DNA of 64,000 bases from Marinomonas polaris DSM 16579 (GTDB lineage: Bacteria > Pseudomonadota > Gammaproteobacteria > Pseudomonadales > Marinomonadaceae). The stretch is from contig NZ_FQVF01000004.1 in NCBI RefSeq assembly GCF_900129155.1, forward strand, positions 186,001 to 250,000, given 5' to 3'. The notes beneath the pieces were generated by a model. That model saw nothing but the letters and a program-made list of their open reading frames with translations, did no database searches and had not been told where the DNA came from. The translations under genes were made by a program, and so were the position numbers. Below are positions 8,921-18,523 of the stretch, in pieces (positions within the stretch are counted from its first letter, which is position 1; each line of letters starts with the position of its first letter).

Positions 8921-9829
8921 ATGAAACTAGATCAGCTAAGAGCCTTTATTGCTGTGGTCGAAACGGGAAGTTTTCGCTCTGCGGCCGATTCGATCCATAA
9001 GACTCAACCGGGAATTAGCGCGGCCGTAAAAGCCTTAGAAGAACAATACGGAATTTTGTTATTTGATCGTAACAGTTATCGCCCAACGCTGACCGCCGAA
9101 GGTCATGCTTTTTTCCAGCAAAGCAAAAAGCTCATGTCTCAAGTTTTACAATTGGAAAACTTAGGGCATGATCTTGCTCAAGGCACAGAAGCGCCACTAC
9201 AGCTCTGTTTAAGCCAAATGGCGCTAGACGATGACTGCATGTCACGAATCAAAGCCTTTCAGCTTCAGCATGCTGACATTGCCTTAGACATCACTACAGA
9301 TCATCTCTATGGCGTACAAGAAAAACTCGCCAAGAACAAATGCGAAATCGCCATTGGCCCAAGATACGGACTCGATGACCGGCACGCTTTTATCGAGCTA
9401 AATAAAATCACTATGATGGCCGTGATCAATCCCGATTTACTCGCCACACTCAGCGCAAACGACGCCAAAATAAAACAGCAGCCACTATATTCAATCCCAC
9501 AAATTTTAGTGACAAATACTGCAGAAAACGCACCAGAGAACGGACATCAATACGTACTACCAACGGGGAAACGTTGGTATGTAAATGATTTTCAAGCAAA
9601 AAAAGCCATACTATTACACGGTCTTGGCTGGGCGAGAATGCCAAAACACTGCATTCAGTCGGAGTTAGATAATGGTCAGCTGGTGCCAATGGAAGTAGAA
9701 AATTTCACCTCACAAAATCAGCTGCCTATTTTTATGATTCGTTTACGCCATCAAACACAAAGTTATCAGGCGAATATTTTTTGGGAAATGATGAAGAACT
9801 TTTCGAATGTCACTAGAACAGATCTATAA
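8921..9829 (+). CDS. LysR-family transcriptional regulator
   Basis: The ATG at 8921 gives 302 residues starting MKLDQLRAFIAVVETGSF, the usual LysR start. A GTG at 8912 is possible but has no better ribosome site. The winged helix-turn-helix is followed by a periplasmic-binding-like effector domain. It is divergent from the TSUP permease gene with about 130 bp between them, the classical LysR arrangement, so that permease is the likely target. The 3' end overlaps the convergent DUF547 gene by six bases. Confidence 0.88.
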   Translation: MKLDQLRAFIAVVETGSFRSAADSIHKTQPGISAAVKALEEQYGILLFDRNSYRPTLTAEGHAFFQQSKKLMSQVLQLENLGHDLAQGTEAPLQLCLSQMALDDDCMSRIKAFQLQHADIALDITTDHLYGVQEKLAKNKCEIAIGPRYGLDDRHAFIELNKITMMAVINPDLLATLSANDAKIKQQPLYSIPQILVTNTAENAPENGHQYVLPTGKRWYVNDFQAKKAILLHGLGWARMPKHCIQSELDNGQLVPMEVENFTSQNQLPIFMIRLRHQTQSYQANIFWEMMKNFSNVTRTDL

Positions 9830-10642
9830 AGTTTTATTTAACGCCCAGTCATAATCCAAAAAGCTAATAGTCATATCTTTGTCTTTTAGCTTCTGAATCT
9901 CTTCAGGGTTTAAAGTCAAATCGGCGGCGTGATCGACCAGAAACTGTTCCAACGACGAATAACCTTGCCAGCCTTTTTCAAAGTCTTTTCGATACCATTT
10001 AAAAATCGACGAAAGTTCTAAATTACCTTTATATATTCGATTTCGACTGCGATCTTCTAGAAAGAGTCGCGTTTGTTCATCCAACTGAGTATCTAAACGC
10101 TTTCCAGTATAGGCTTCGTTTCGCAGTGCAGGGCAACCGATGCTGGCGCAATTGACCGCGAAATGAATGCGTAGGTCTTGGTAACGATCCGAACCGCGAA
10201 TCATGGTGTGTTCGATATCATCCAAAGAACGCGGTTCACCCAATAACGGAATAAAAGACTTGCTCCACGGTGAGCTAAAAAAGCCGCCTAGATCTTTAAT
10301 CGAATCCAAATCAGGCCACTTAGTAAGAATCAACGCCACCGTCCAAGCGTTATAGGCATTGATCAAAAACGCCAATTGCTCGTCTTTCGGCCAAGCATCA
10401 AACTCAGCGCTACTCACTTCGGACAAACTCGCTAAATAGCTTTTCAGCTGAGACTTATCATCGGCAAAGCCTTGATAATCCACTTGGCTTGCCTGACCGC
10501 CATTGAGCGGCAGCACATGCTGTTTTAGCAACGAGTCCCATCGGCTATGGTCAAATCCGTTTGCCGCGCTCACCTGAGCGCTGAGCAAGCCAACAAAAAC
10601 GAAGCTCAATAGAGTCAAAACCAATAGGCGAAGTTTTTTCAT
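9824..10642 (-). CDS. DUF547 domain secreted protein
   Basis: The protein has 272 residues with a signal peptide (hydrophobic LVLTLLSFVFVGLL, cleavage near VSA). The DUF547 domain follows, recognisable from LINAYNAWTVALIL, the Arg/His segment IRGSDRYQDLRIHFAVNCAS and CPALRNEAY. No biochemical function is established for this domain to my knowledge. The gene lies four bases after the TVP38-flavoprotein fusion on the same strand, so they are almost certainly co-transcribed. The product is probably periplasmic. Confidence 0.85.
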   Translation of the reverse strand: MKKLRLLVLTLLSFVFVGLLSAQVSAANGFDHSRWDSLLKQHVLPLNGGQASQVDYQGFADDKSQLKSYLASLSEVSSAEFDAWPKDEQLAFLINAYNAWTVALILTKWPDLDSIKDLGGFFSSPWSKSFIPLLGEPRSLDDIEHTMIRGSDRYQDLRIHFAVNCASIGCPALRNEAYTGKRLDTQLDEQTRLFLEDRSRNRIYKGNLELSSIFKWYRKDFEKGWQGYSSLEQFLVDHAADLTLNPEEIQKLKDKDMTISFLDYDWALNKTL

Positions 10643-10646
10643 CGAA

Positions 10647-12797
10647 TTAACCTCGACGCAAGGTATGGTATTTTTCCAGCCAATTCAAAATGCGCTGTGG
10701 CGCGTGCGCACGTTTCCACTCGCCTGCCGCGTATTTATTGGCTTCTGCCCAAGTTGGATAAGTGTGAATCGTGCCGAGGACTTTATTCAGGCCAATACCA
10801 TGTTTCATCGCCAACACAAATTCTGCTAGTAGATCCCCTGCGTGTTCGCCAACGATAGTCACGCCTAAAATCTTATCCTTGCCCGGCACCGTCAGTACTT
10901 TCACAAAACCTTTTGCAGCGCTGTCAGCAATGGCACGATCCAGATCATCCAGCTCATAACGCACCATTTCATAGGCAATACCTTTGTCTTTCGCGTCTTG
11001 CTCACTCAAGCCGACTCGCGCGACTTCAGGATCAACAAAGGTGGTCCAAGGAATGACTCGATAATCGACACGGAATTTTTTAAAGGTACCAAATAAAGCA
11101 TTCACCGCCGCGTACCAAGCTTGATGAGCCGCTACGTGAGTAAATTGATAAGGCCCAGCCACATCGCCTGCGGCAAAAATATTCGGATAAAGTGTTTCAA
11201 GATAATCATTGGTAACGATGGTGCCTTTGGTTTCAATGCCAAGGTTTTCCAAGCCATAACCTTCAAGACGCGCTTCGCGGCCCACCGCACAAATCAACGC
11301 ATCAAACTCCACCACGGACTCTTGTCCATCATGCTCAACAATTAAACGCTTCACATCTCCTTCTTTTTCACAGCGCACGGCACTATGCGAAGTCAGCATA
11401 ATCACGCCATCTTGGATTAAGCTTTCTTGCGCCATAGCAGAGACTTCTTCGTCTTCTCTGCCCATAATGCGAGCCGAGCGCTCAACTTGCGTCACTGTCG
11501 ACCCCAAGCGAGCAAAACTTTGTGCCAGCTCACAGCCAATAGGACCGCCGCCTAACACAACAAGGCGCTTCGGCGGCTCATCAAATTTAGCAAAGGCTTC
11601 CCACATGGTATCGCTGGTGTAATAACCCACGTCTTCTAGGCCGGGCAAATCCGGCACAAAAGGACGAGCGCCAGTTGCTAATACAATACTGCGCGCCGTT
11701 AAGCGTTTCGTGCCGCCCTCATTTAATTGAATTTCCACCGTCCAAGGGTCGATCAATTTGGCATAGCCTTGCACCACATCGACGCCCATTTTGCTGTAAC
11801 GCTCAACACTGTCGTGAGGTTCGATTTTTGCGATCACATCGTGAATACGTTGCATGACTTTTTTGAAAGAAAAACTCGGCTCGCTGCTGTTCAAACCATA
11901 GTTTTCAGCATGGCGCATTTGATGGGCAACTTTCGCGCTTTTGATTAATGCTTTACTCGGAATACAGCCGTAATTTAAGCAATCACCGCCCATTTTGTTA
12001 GCTTCAATCAAGGTCACTTTGGCTTTCACTGTGGCTGCAATGTAAGCACTCACTAAGCCACCAGCCCCAGCACCAATAACAATCAAATTTCGATCAAAGG
12101 ATTTTGGCTTGGTAAATCCAGCATAAACGCGACGCGCTTTCACTACATCGACTATTTTTTTCGCGATAAGAGGAAACACGCCCAGCAACACAAAAGACAA
12201 TAATAACGAAGGCGACAAAATGCCCGACAAACTCTCTAACTGACCCAATTGCTTGCCAGCATTCACGTACACCAAAGTACCGACGAACATGCCAACTTGG
12301 CTCACCCAGTAAAAGGTGAAAGCACGAATCGCGGTCAAACCCATCAGCAAGTTAATCAAGAAAAAAGGAAAGATCGGCACAAGACGAAGGGTGAATAAAT
12401 AAAAGGCGCCGTCTCTCGCAATGCCTTCATTAAAGGCTTTTAAACGACCACCAAAACGCGACTGCACCATGTCTTGCAGTAAATAACGTGACACCAAGAA
12501 CGCCAACGTCGCACCAATGCTGCTAGCAAAAGACACGATCACGGTTCCCCACAACAAGCCAAATGACGCGCCTGCCGCCAAGGTCATAATCACCGCACCG
12601 GGCAAAGACAAAGCGGTAACGATAACGTACAACAGCAAAAACGCACCGCCAACCAATAACGGGCTTTCGTCGCGCCAAGCATCAAACTGCGTAAGGCCAG
12701 ATTTCAAACCGTCTAGTGTTAATAACTGATTCAAATCGAAATAGAAAAAGCCCGCCGCCAATGCTGCAATTAATACCAGCAATGCAATTTTTTTCAT
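10647..12797 (-). CDS. TVP38/TMEM64 membrane domain fused to FAD-dependent pyridine-nucleotide disulfide oxidoreductase
   Basis: The ATG at 12797 (716 residues) is preferred to the one at 12824 because GGAG lies about eight bases before it. Residues 1-215 form a TVP38/TMEM64 (SNARE-associated, DedA-like) membrane domain. Residues 235-716 form a mercuric-reductase/lipoamide-dehydrogenase-like flavoprotein: FAD motif GAGAGG at 242-247, redox pair C273/C278 in GGDCLNYGC, NAD motif VVLGGGPIGCELA and C-terminal active-site segment HTYPTWAE. The electron acceptor is unknown. The membrane domain would anchor the reductase at the inner membrane. No N-terminal HMA domain is present, arguing against a dedicated mercuric reductase. 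It forms an operon with the DUF547 gene. Confidence 0.88.
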   Translation of the reverse strand: MKKIALLVLIAALAAGFFYFDLNQLLTLDGLKSGLTQFDAWRDESPLLVGGAFLLLYVIVTALSLPGAVIMTLAAGASFGLLWGTVIVSFASSIGATLAFLVSRYLLQDMVQSRFGGRLKAFNEGIARDGAFYLFTLRLVPIFPFFLINLLMGLTAIRAFTFYWVSQVGMFVGTLVYVNAGKQLGQLESLSGILSPSLLLSFVLLGVFPLIAKKIVDVVKARRVYAGFTKPKSFDRNLIVIGAGAGGLVSAYIAATVKAKVTLIEANKMGGDCLNYGCIPSKALIKSAKVAHQMRHAENYGLNSSEPSFSFKKVMQRIHDVIAKIEPHDSVERYSKMGVDVVQGYAKLIDPWTVEIQLNEGGTKRLTARSIVLATGARPFVPDLPGLEDVGYYTSDTMWEAFAKFDEPPKRLVVLGGGPIGCELAQSFARLGSTVTQVERSARIMGREDEEVSAMAQESLIQDGVIMLTSHSAVRCEKEGDVKRLIVEHDGQESVVEFDALICAVGREARLEGYGLENLGIETKGTIVTNDYLETLYPNIFAAGDVAGPYQFTHVAAHQAWYAAVNALFGTFKKFRVDYRVIPWTTFVDPEVARVGLSEQDAKDKGIAYEMVRYELDDLDRAIADSAAKGFVKVLTVPGKDKILGVTIVGEHAGDLLAEFVLAMKHGIGLNKVLGTIHTYPTWAEANKYAAGEWKRAHAPQRILNWLEKYHTLRRG

Positions 12798-12987
12798 TAG
12801 TAGAACTCCAAAAGAGCCTTTCAACTCACGGTGAAAGCCAAGACAAGAATCGATATATAAAGGTTAGACTCGACTCCAGTGTAAATTATTACAGCATCTT
12901 GGCGTATTTTCTAAAATAAACCCAAAAGTGTATAAATAAGAGAGTAAAGCAAAAGCAGAAAAGCTGCACGGCATAGCAGCTAAAGAC

Positions 12988-13013
12988 GGCAACGCTTACG
13001 AAAAAGCGTTGCC
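12988..13013 (-). terminator. Stem-loop downstream of MFS gene
   Basis: GGCAACGCTT and AAGCGTTGCC form a perfect 10-bp stem with a six-base loop, 20 bases after the MFS stop on the reverse strand. The following reverse-strand sequence has only short T-runs, so termination may be partial. Confidence 0.6.
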
Positions 13014-13033
13014 GAGAAAGGTAAGGAATCGAA

Positions 13034-14242
13034 CTAAACAACGGCTTTAATACGACCAGCCCAAAGGCTAAACAACACACCAAAACAGCACACGCACAAG
13101 ACCAACACGACCAAGCCAACAAGGCCATACATCGCGATTGCCGTTGCAAATGTCGGTGGGCCAACGGTCGCACCAATATTACCAAACTGAGCAAGTAAGC
13201 CATAACCTTGCGCTTGTTCACTTGGATTACGAGCGAGAGTTGGAATCATCGCCAATGCAGAACCTGGCACCATGCCAAGAAACAGCACCATCACACCAAC
13301 CACAACACAAAATAGTTCGGCCGAACCACTGATCAATGACAACACAATCACGCTAGCTGCCACGCCAAAATACGCCATCAATGCAACACGCTGTGGCCGC
13401 ATCAAATATTGCGCAATGGCGCCTGCCAAAAAAGTACCGCTGGTACTGATTAACGGCAACACAACCAACATCAACTTCTGCAATGACGAATCGCCAATCA
13501 ACCCGGGAATATAGGTCAATACAGACACAAGTGTGCAGGTATAAAACAAGAACACACAGCTAGGCAATAAAGCGCGAGGATTGCGATAAATTTTTATCAT
13601 CTGCTTAAAGAAGCCATCCTGAATTTCCGTCACTGGTACCAAGTCCAGCACTGGATTTTTTCTTAGCTTGAAGAACAACACCACACCGATTGTCATGATA
13701 AAAACGCCATGGCTTAAAAATAAAGTCTGCAAACCGTATTGATCTAAAATATTCTTTCCAGCCCAGCCACAAACAGCAAAGGCGACCCCAAAGAAGGTAC
13801 CCCAAATGCCCATGGTCAAAGACTTATGTTGTGGCGCACTAAGCTTGGCTATCAAAGTTGGTGCCGCGACAACAACACCTAATTGAGAAAAACCTTCCAG
13901 CATTCGAGTTATGAATAACAGATTAAAAGGCGGCAAAGTTGACTGAACCAGCGATAAGCCACCGCCCAACAACAAAGCGCCAACCAACACCTTCAAATAA
14001 CCGACACGACTCGCGATCATGCCCGCCGACACACCGAACACCAACCCAGCAATGCCAACCGCAGACAATGCCGCACCAGTTGACGTTGCACCAGCTTGAT
14101 AATGCGCAAGTAAATCATCGAAAGACACCGAGAACTTCGCAAACTGCATCGCAGCGGCAATACCCGCCACCCAAAGCAAAATAACGTTCAACCACTGGGT
14201 TTTAGGCTCAGTGATTGATGAATGAAAAGAGGTGTTTGGCAT
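13034..14242 (-). CDS. MFS transporter
   Basis: This 402-residue protein has about twelve hydrophobic helices and the major-facilitator layout, including a cytoplasmic loop after helix 2 (MIASRVGYLKVLVG) and a basic central loop (KLRKNPVLD). AAGGAA lies before the ATG. It is probably a proton-coupled importer or exporter of a small molecule; the substrate is not predictable from sequence. It stands alone between the TVP38 fusion (same strand) and the divergent hsd locus. The 213-bp gap to hsdM at 14243-14455 holds divergent promoters but no motif I can name. Confidence 0.8.
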   Translation of the reverse strand: MPNTSFHSSITEPKTQWLNVILLWVAGIAAAMQFAKFSVSFDDLLAHYQAGATSTGAALSAVGIAGLVFGVSAGMIASRVGYLKVLVGALLLGGGLSLVQSTLPPFNLLFITRMLEGFSQLGVVVAAPTLIAKLSAPQHKSLTMGIWGTFFGVAFAVCGWAGKNILDQYGLQTLFLSHGVFIMTIGVVLFFKLRKNPVLDLVPVTEIQDGFFKQMIKIYRNPRALLPSCVFLFYTCTLVSVLTYIPGLIGDSSLQKLMLVVLPLISTSGTFLAGAIAQYLMRPQRVALMAYFGVAASVIVLSLISGSAELFCVVVGVMVLFLGMVPGSALAMIPTLARNPSEQAQGYGLLAQFGNIGATVGPPTFATAIAMYGLVGLVVLVLCVCCFGVLFSLWAGRIKAVV

Positions 14243-14455
14243 CTCGCTTCCTTAATTAGAATAAAAATTAAGCCATCCATTAATGAAGAGATGCACTTAA
14301 AGCTGACCTGACGGACAAATTATGGCCGCTATTCTAAAACAAAAAGCACCAAAGATGGGCAGGTATTTGCGGAATTAAAAAAGGAAAACTTATATCTACT
14401 AAAGTACAATCTCGCCATTATTGAGAAAAAGAGCACTCGCTCACTAGGGACATTA

Positions 14456-15922
14456 ATGTTTGAACAAGTATTTAAAAACATCGACGACATCTTCCACAAA
14501 GACGCGGGCTGCTCATCCGAGCTAGATTACACCGAACAATCATCATGGATGCTGTTTTTAAAATACCTCGACGATCTTGAATTTACTAAATCCCAAGAAG
14601 CCGAAATGATGATGGAAACCTACCAATTCATCATCGACGAACCTTATCGTTGGAGCGCATGGGCGGCGCCAAAAGACGCCGAAGGCAAGTTTGACCACAA
14701 CAACGCCTTAACTGGTGACGACCTCATGGACTTCGTCGACGGCGAACTCTTCCCTTACCTAAAAAGCTTCAAACAACGCGCCGACAACGCCAACACCATT
14801 GAATACAAAATTGGCGAGATTTTTAGCGAAATCAAAAACAAAATTCAAAGTGGTTATTCACTCCGTGACGCGCTGGAAAAAGTTGATCAATTACGCTTTC
14901 GCTCACAAGATGAAAAGCACGAACTGAGCCATTTGTACGAAGCCAAAATCAAAAACATGGGCAACGCAGGCCGTAACGGTGGTGAATACTACACACCGCG
15001 CCCGTTAATTCGCGCCATGATCGATGTGATGCAACCAAAAATTGGCGAAACCATATACGACGGCGCGGCCGGTTCGGCTGGATTTTTATGTGAAGCCTTT
15101 GATTACCTTCGCCAAGGTGGCCGAGAGAAGAAACCGTTAAGCACCAATGATTTAGACATCCTGCAAACCCGTACTTTTTATGCCAAAGAGAAAAAGTCAC
15201 TGGCCTACGTGATTGCCATCATGAACATGATATTGCACGGCATCGAAGCGCCTAACGTGTTACACACCAACACCTTGTCTGAAAATCTCATGGACATTCA
15301 GCCAAGCAACCAGCACGACATTATATTGGCCAATCCTCCCTTTGGTGGTAAAGAACGCAAAGAAGTACAAGAGAACTTCCCGATCCAAACCGGCGAAACC
15401 GCCTTCTTGTTTTTGCAGCACTTTATCAAAATGCTCAAACCGGGTGGCCGTGCAGCGGTCGTCATCAAAAACACCTTTTTAAGCAACACCGACAACGCCG
15501 CTATCAAACTGCGTAAAGAGCTACTGGAAAACTGTAACTTACACACCATACTCGACTGCCCCGGCGGTACCTTTATCGGTGCTGGTGTGAAAACCGTGGT
15601 ACTGTTTTTCACCAAAGGCGAACCCACCTTAAATACGTGGTTTTATGAACTCAATGTCGGCCGCAACATGGGCAAAACCAACCCATTAAACGACAACGAC
15701 CTAGCGGACTTTGTATTACTTCAAAAGGACTTTGAGAGCTCTAACAAATCATGGTCGCTCGCCATCAGCGACATAGATCAAACCACCTACGATTTATCGT
15801 TGAAAAACCCCAATATTGAAGAAGCAGCGCCACTGCGTGAACCGAAAGCCATCATTGAAGACATAATTGCGCTCGATAAAGAGTCCGAGGCGATTTTAGC
15901 CAAGATTCAGGAGTTGTTGTAA
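14456..15922 (+). CDS. hsdM: Type I restriction-modification methyltransferase subunit HsdM
   Basis: The protein has 488 residues. The N-terminal HsdM_N domain (FEQVFKNIDDIFHKDAG) is followed by an N6-adenine methyltransferase domain, with the SAM-binding segment YDGAAGSAGFL and catalytic NPPFGG near residue 293. It methylates adenine in both half-sites of the target with HsdS and is part of the restriction complex. AGGGA precedes the ATG. It is first in the operon hsdM, hsdS, AlbA_2 protein, hsdR; its stop is immediately followed by the hsdS ATG. Length and motifs look intact. Confidence 0.95.
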   Translation: MFEQVFKNIDDIFHKDAGCSSELDYTEQSSWMLFLKYLDDLEFTKSQEAEMMMETYQFIIDEPYRWSAWAAPKDAEGKFDHNNALTGDDLMDFVDGELFPYLKSFKQRADNANTIEYKIGEIFSEIKNKIQSGYSLRDALEKVDQLRFRSQDEKHELSHLYEAKIKNMGNAGRNGGEYYTPRPLIRAMIDVMQPKIGETIYDGAAGSAGFLCEAFDYLRQGGREKKPLSTNDLDILQTRTFYAKEKKSLAYVIAIMNMILHGIEAPNVLHTNTLSENLMDIQPSNQHDIILANPPFGGKERKEVQENFPIQTGETAFLFLQHFIKMLKPGGRAAVVIKNTFLSNTDNAAIKLRKELLENCNLHTILDCPGGTFIGAGVKTVVLFFTKGEPTLNTWFYELNVGRNMGKTNPLNDNDLADFVLLQKDFESSNKSWSLAISDIDQTTYDLSLKNPNIEEAAPLREPKAIIEDIIALDKESEAILAKIQELL

Positions 15923-17122
15923 ATGGCTGTTGAATTAAAAAAACTAGGAGATGTTTGTCGTCTCATTAATGGTCGTGCTTACAAAAAGCATGAAATGCTT
16001 TCCGAGGGAAAATATCCTTTACTTAGAGTTGGTAATTTCTTCACAAATAGAAGCTGGTTTTATTCTGACTTAGAGTTAAGTGAAGATAAGTATTGTGATA
16101 AAGGCGACCTTTTATATGCATGGTCAGCGTCATTTGGGCCTCGAATTTGGGACGGCGATAAAGTTATTTATCATTATCATATTTGGAAAATCGAATTAAA
16201 TAATGATTTGGTAGATAAAGGATATTTGTTTCATTTATTGGAATGGGATACCGAGCAAATTAAAGAGGAGCAAGGTACCGGTACTACAATGATACATGTG
16301 ACAAAGGGGGCTATGGAAAATAGACTTTTGCCTTTCCCTTCAATCCCAGAGCAAAAACTCATCGTGTCAATCCTCGACACCGTGTTTGCCAACTTAGAGC
16401 AAACCCGCGCCAAAACCGAACAAAACCTAAAAAACGCCCGCGAGTTATTCGACAGCTATCTACAGCAAGTCTTTAGTCAGAAAGGTGAAGGGTGGGTTGA
16501 TTTACCCCTCGGGAGAGTTTGTACTTTCAAACATGGTTTTGCATTTAAATCTGAATTTTTTGTCGATGAGTCTGACTTGATATTGCTAACTCCAGGGAAC
16601 TTCTATGAAGATGGCGGGTATAGAGATCGTGGAGGAAAACAAAAATACTACAAAGGTGAATTTCCTAAAGAGTTTTTATTATCTGAAGGATCGCTTCTTG
16701 TAGCCATGACAGAACAAGCAGCAGGGTTGTTAGGCTCTTCTGCTTTAGTACCTAACGGTCATAATTTCCTTCATAACCAGCGTTTAGGCCTTGTAGAAAT
16801 TACTTCAGAATTTAAAAATAAAGTTAGTTTGAAATTTCTTTTTCATTTATTTAATACAAAACACTTCAGACAGAAGGTTCAAGAAACAGCTACAGGTTTA
16901 AAAGTTAGGCATACATCACCTAAAAAAATGGAGGTAATATCAGTTCCGTTTTTAATGAACTTGAACGAGCAAGAAGCTATTGCCCAAAAGCTGTTTAAGG
17001 CAAAAGAAAGAGCGATTGAACTTGAAACGATTTATCAGAAAAAACTAAACGCCATAGACGAGCTCAAGAAATCCATCTTACAAAAAGCCTTTAGCGGCGA
17101 GTTAACAAAAACGGTCGAGTAA
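15923..17122 (+). CDS. hsdS: Type I restriction-modification specificity subunit HsdS
   Basis: This 399-residue protein has two target-recognition domains (about residues 1-130 and 195-340). Each is followed by a conserved helical spacer: IPEQKLIVSILDTVFANLEQ near 142, and the C-terminal part ending DELKKSILQKAFSGELT. It determines the bipartite DNA sequence recognised by the complex. The TRD segments are visibly more AT-rich than the spacers and flanking hsdM, as expected where TRDs are swapped by recombination. The recognition sequence cannot be inferred. Confidence 0.93.
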   Translation: MAVELKKLGDVCRLINGRAYKKHEMLSEGKYPLLRVGNFFTNRSWFYSDLELSEDKYCDKGDLLYAWSASFGPRIWDGDKVIYHYHIWKIELNNDLVDKGYLFHLLEWDTEQIKEEQGTGTTMIHVTKGAMENRLLPFPSIPEQKLIVSILDTVFANLEQTRAKTEQNLKNARELFDSYLQQVFSQKGEGWVDLPLGRVCTFKHGFAFKSEFFVDESDLILLTPGNFYEDGGYRDRGGKQKYYKGEFPKEFLLSEGSLLVAMTEQAAGLLGSSALVPNGHNFLHNQRLGLVEITSEFKNKVSLKFLFHLFNTKHFRQKVQETATGLKVRHTSPKKMEVISVPFLMNLNEQEAIAQKLFKAKERAIELETIYQKKLNAIDELKKSILQKAFSGELTKTVE

Positions 17123-17140
17123 CTAGATAAGGACGATCTA

Positions 17141-18523
17141 ATGCTGAACACCATCAATGTAAATCAACCGCCTTTAGTCGAAGGTCAACGCGTAGAGTTT
17201 AAGCGCCAGTTGACGGACGGACTAGAAAAAGAAGTGGTGGCGTTTTTAAACGCCCACGACGGCGGTTTGATTTACATTGGTATTGACGATGTTGGTCAAG
17301 CGCTGAGTGTAGACAAACTAGACCAACTGCAATTACAAATTAAAGACCGCATTAAACAAAACATCAGCCCTTCGACCATGGGCTTGTTCGATGTGTTAAT
17401 CGAACGCTATCAAGATAAAAACATCATCAAAATCGTCGTCGCCCGAGGTTCAGAACAGCCTTACTACTTACGCAAAGCGGGCATGTCTCCCAAAGGGTGT
17501 TTTATTCGGATTGGTTCGGCGGCGGAGCCTATGCCGCAACGCATGATCGAAACCTTATTTGCCACCCGCACGCGTAACTCCATTGGCAATATGCGCTCAC
17601 GCAATCAAGACCTACACTTTGAACAGCTTAAAATCTATTACCAAGAGCGAGATTTGCCTCTTAACGAGCAATTTGCCCGCAACTTAGAGCTATTAACCGC
17701 GGAAGGCGATTTTAACTACGCGGCTTATTTATTAGCCGATAACAACGGCATGTCGATCAAGGTGGCGAAATACGCAGGGCTGGATCGGATTAACCTAATC
17801 GAAAACGAAGAATACGGTTATTGCTGTTTGATCAAAGCGACCAAAGCCGTGCTAGAAAAACTCAAAGTAGAAAACAAAACCCTCGCCACCATTACCGATA
17901 GCACCCGTAACGAAACCAAACTGTTAAACCCGATAGCGCTTCGTGAAGCCGTGATTAATGCAATTATACATAATGCCTACAGCCGCGAAGTACCACCTAA
18001 GTTTGAGCTGTTTGCAGATCGTTTAGAAATCACTTCAGCAGGAGGTTTGCCACAAGGCTTTAGCCAAGACGAATTTTTTATGGGCTATTCGGTACCACAA
18101 AACAAAGAATTAATGCGCGTGTTCAGAGACGTGGATTTAGTGGAACAACTAGGCTCAGGCATACCGCGTATATTACAAAGCTACAGCAAAGACGCTTTTT
18201 ACTTCACCGACAACTTTACTCGTTTAGTCTTACCCTTTAGCCAAGTGCTAGTGATGAATGACCAAACTACCGGACAAGCTACCGGACAAGCTACCGGACA
18301 AGCTACCGGACAAGCTGAAACGCTATTACTCTACTGCGTGGAACCGAGAACGACAAAAGAAATGATGGCGCATTTAGACGTTAGTCACCGAGAGCATTTT
18401 AGGGATAGTCTGTTAATACCATTGCTCGATTCGGGACAACTAGAAATGACCCTTCCAGACAAACCCAGAAGCCCTAAACAGCGTTATGTCACGGTCAAAC
18501 CAACGGACGATAATCATGACTAG
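17141..18523 (+). CDS. AlbA_2/COG2865-type ATP-binding putative regulator inside the hsd operon
   Basis: This 460-residue protein has an N-terminal AlbA_2 (Schlafen-like) domain: EGQRVEFKRQL, then AFLNAHDGGLIYIGIDDVG. A COG2865 ATP-binding C-terminal region follows (LREAVINAIIHNAYS near 270, LGSGIPRIL near 342). A four-copy TGQA repeat at about residues 377-392 links to a C-terminal winged-helix-like segment. It sits 18 bp after hsdS and its stop overlaps the hsdR start by eight bases, so it is translated with the restriction genes. Such proteins recur in type I loci, but their role (regulator, effector or accessory defence protein) is not established. Confidence 0.8.
   Translation: MLNTINVNQPPLVEGQRVEFKRQLTDGLEKEVVAFLNAHDGGLIYIGIDDVGQALSVDKLDQLQLQIKDRIKQNISPSTMGLFDVLIERYQDKNIIKIVVARGSEQPYYLRKAGMSPKGCFIRIGSAAEPMPQRMIETLFATRTRNSIGNMRSRNQDLHFEQLKIYYQERDLPLNEQFARNLELLTAEGDFNYAAYLLADNNGMSIKVAKYAGLDRINLIENEEYGYCCLIKATKAVLEKLKVENKTLATITDSTRNETKLLNPIALREAVINAIIHNAYSREVPPKFELFADRLEITSAGGLPQGFSQDEFFMGYSVPQNKELMRVFRDVDLVEQLGSGIPRILQSYSKDAFYFTDNFTRLVLPFSQVLVMNDQTTGQATGQATGQATGQAETLLLYCVEPRTTKEMMAHLDVSHREHFRDSLLIPLLDSGQLEMTLPDKPRSPKQRYVTVKPTDDNHD
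18269..18316 (+). repeat. Four perfect 12-bp tandem repeats coding TGQA
   Basis: ACCGGACAAGCT occurs four times without mismatch, encoding TGQA x4 in the linker of the AlbA_2 protein. Unit length is a multiple of three, so copy-number change would alter linker length without shifting frame. Confidence 0.95.

Noticed and set aside
10647-12797. Flavoprotein considered as a mercury-resistance reductase
   Set aside because: No metal-binding N-terminal domain, no merR or merT-like neighbours, and a fused TVP38 domain.
12889-13221. 110-codon reverse frame overlapping the MFS gene 3' end
   Set aside because: Out-of-frame shadow of the MFS transporter running through its terminator hairpin.
18269-18316. 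12-bp repeats considered as a CRISPR-like array
   Set aside because: Units are contiguous with no spacers and encode an in-frame protein repeat.
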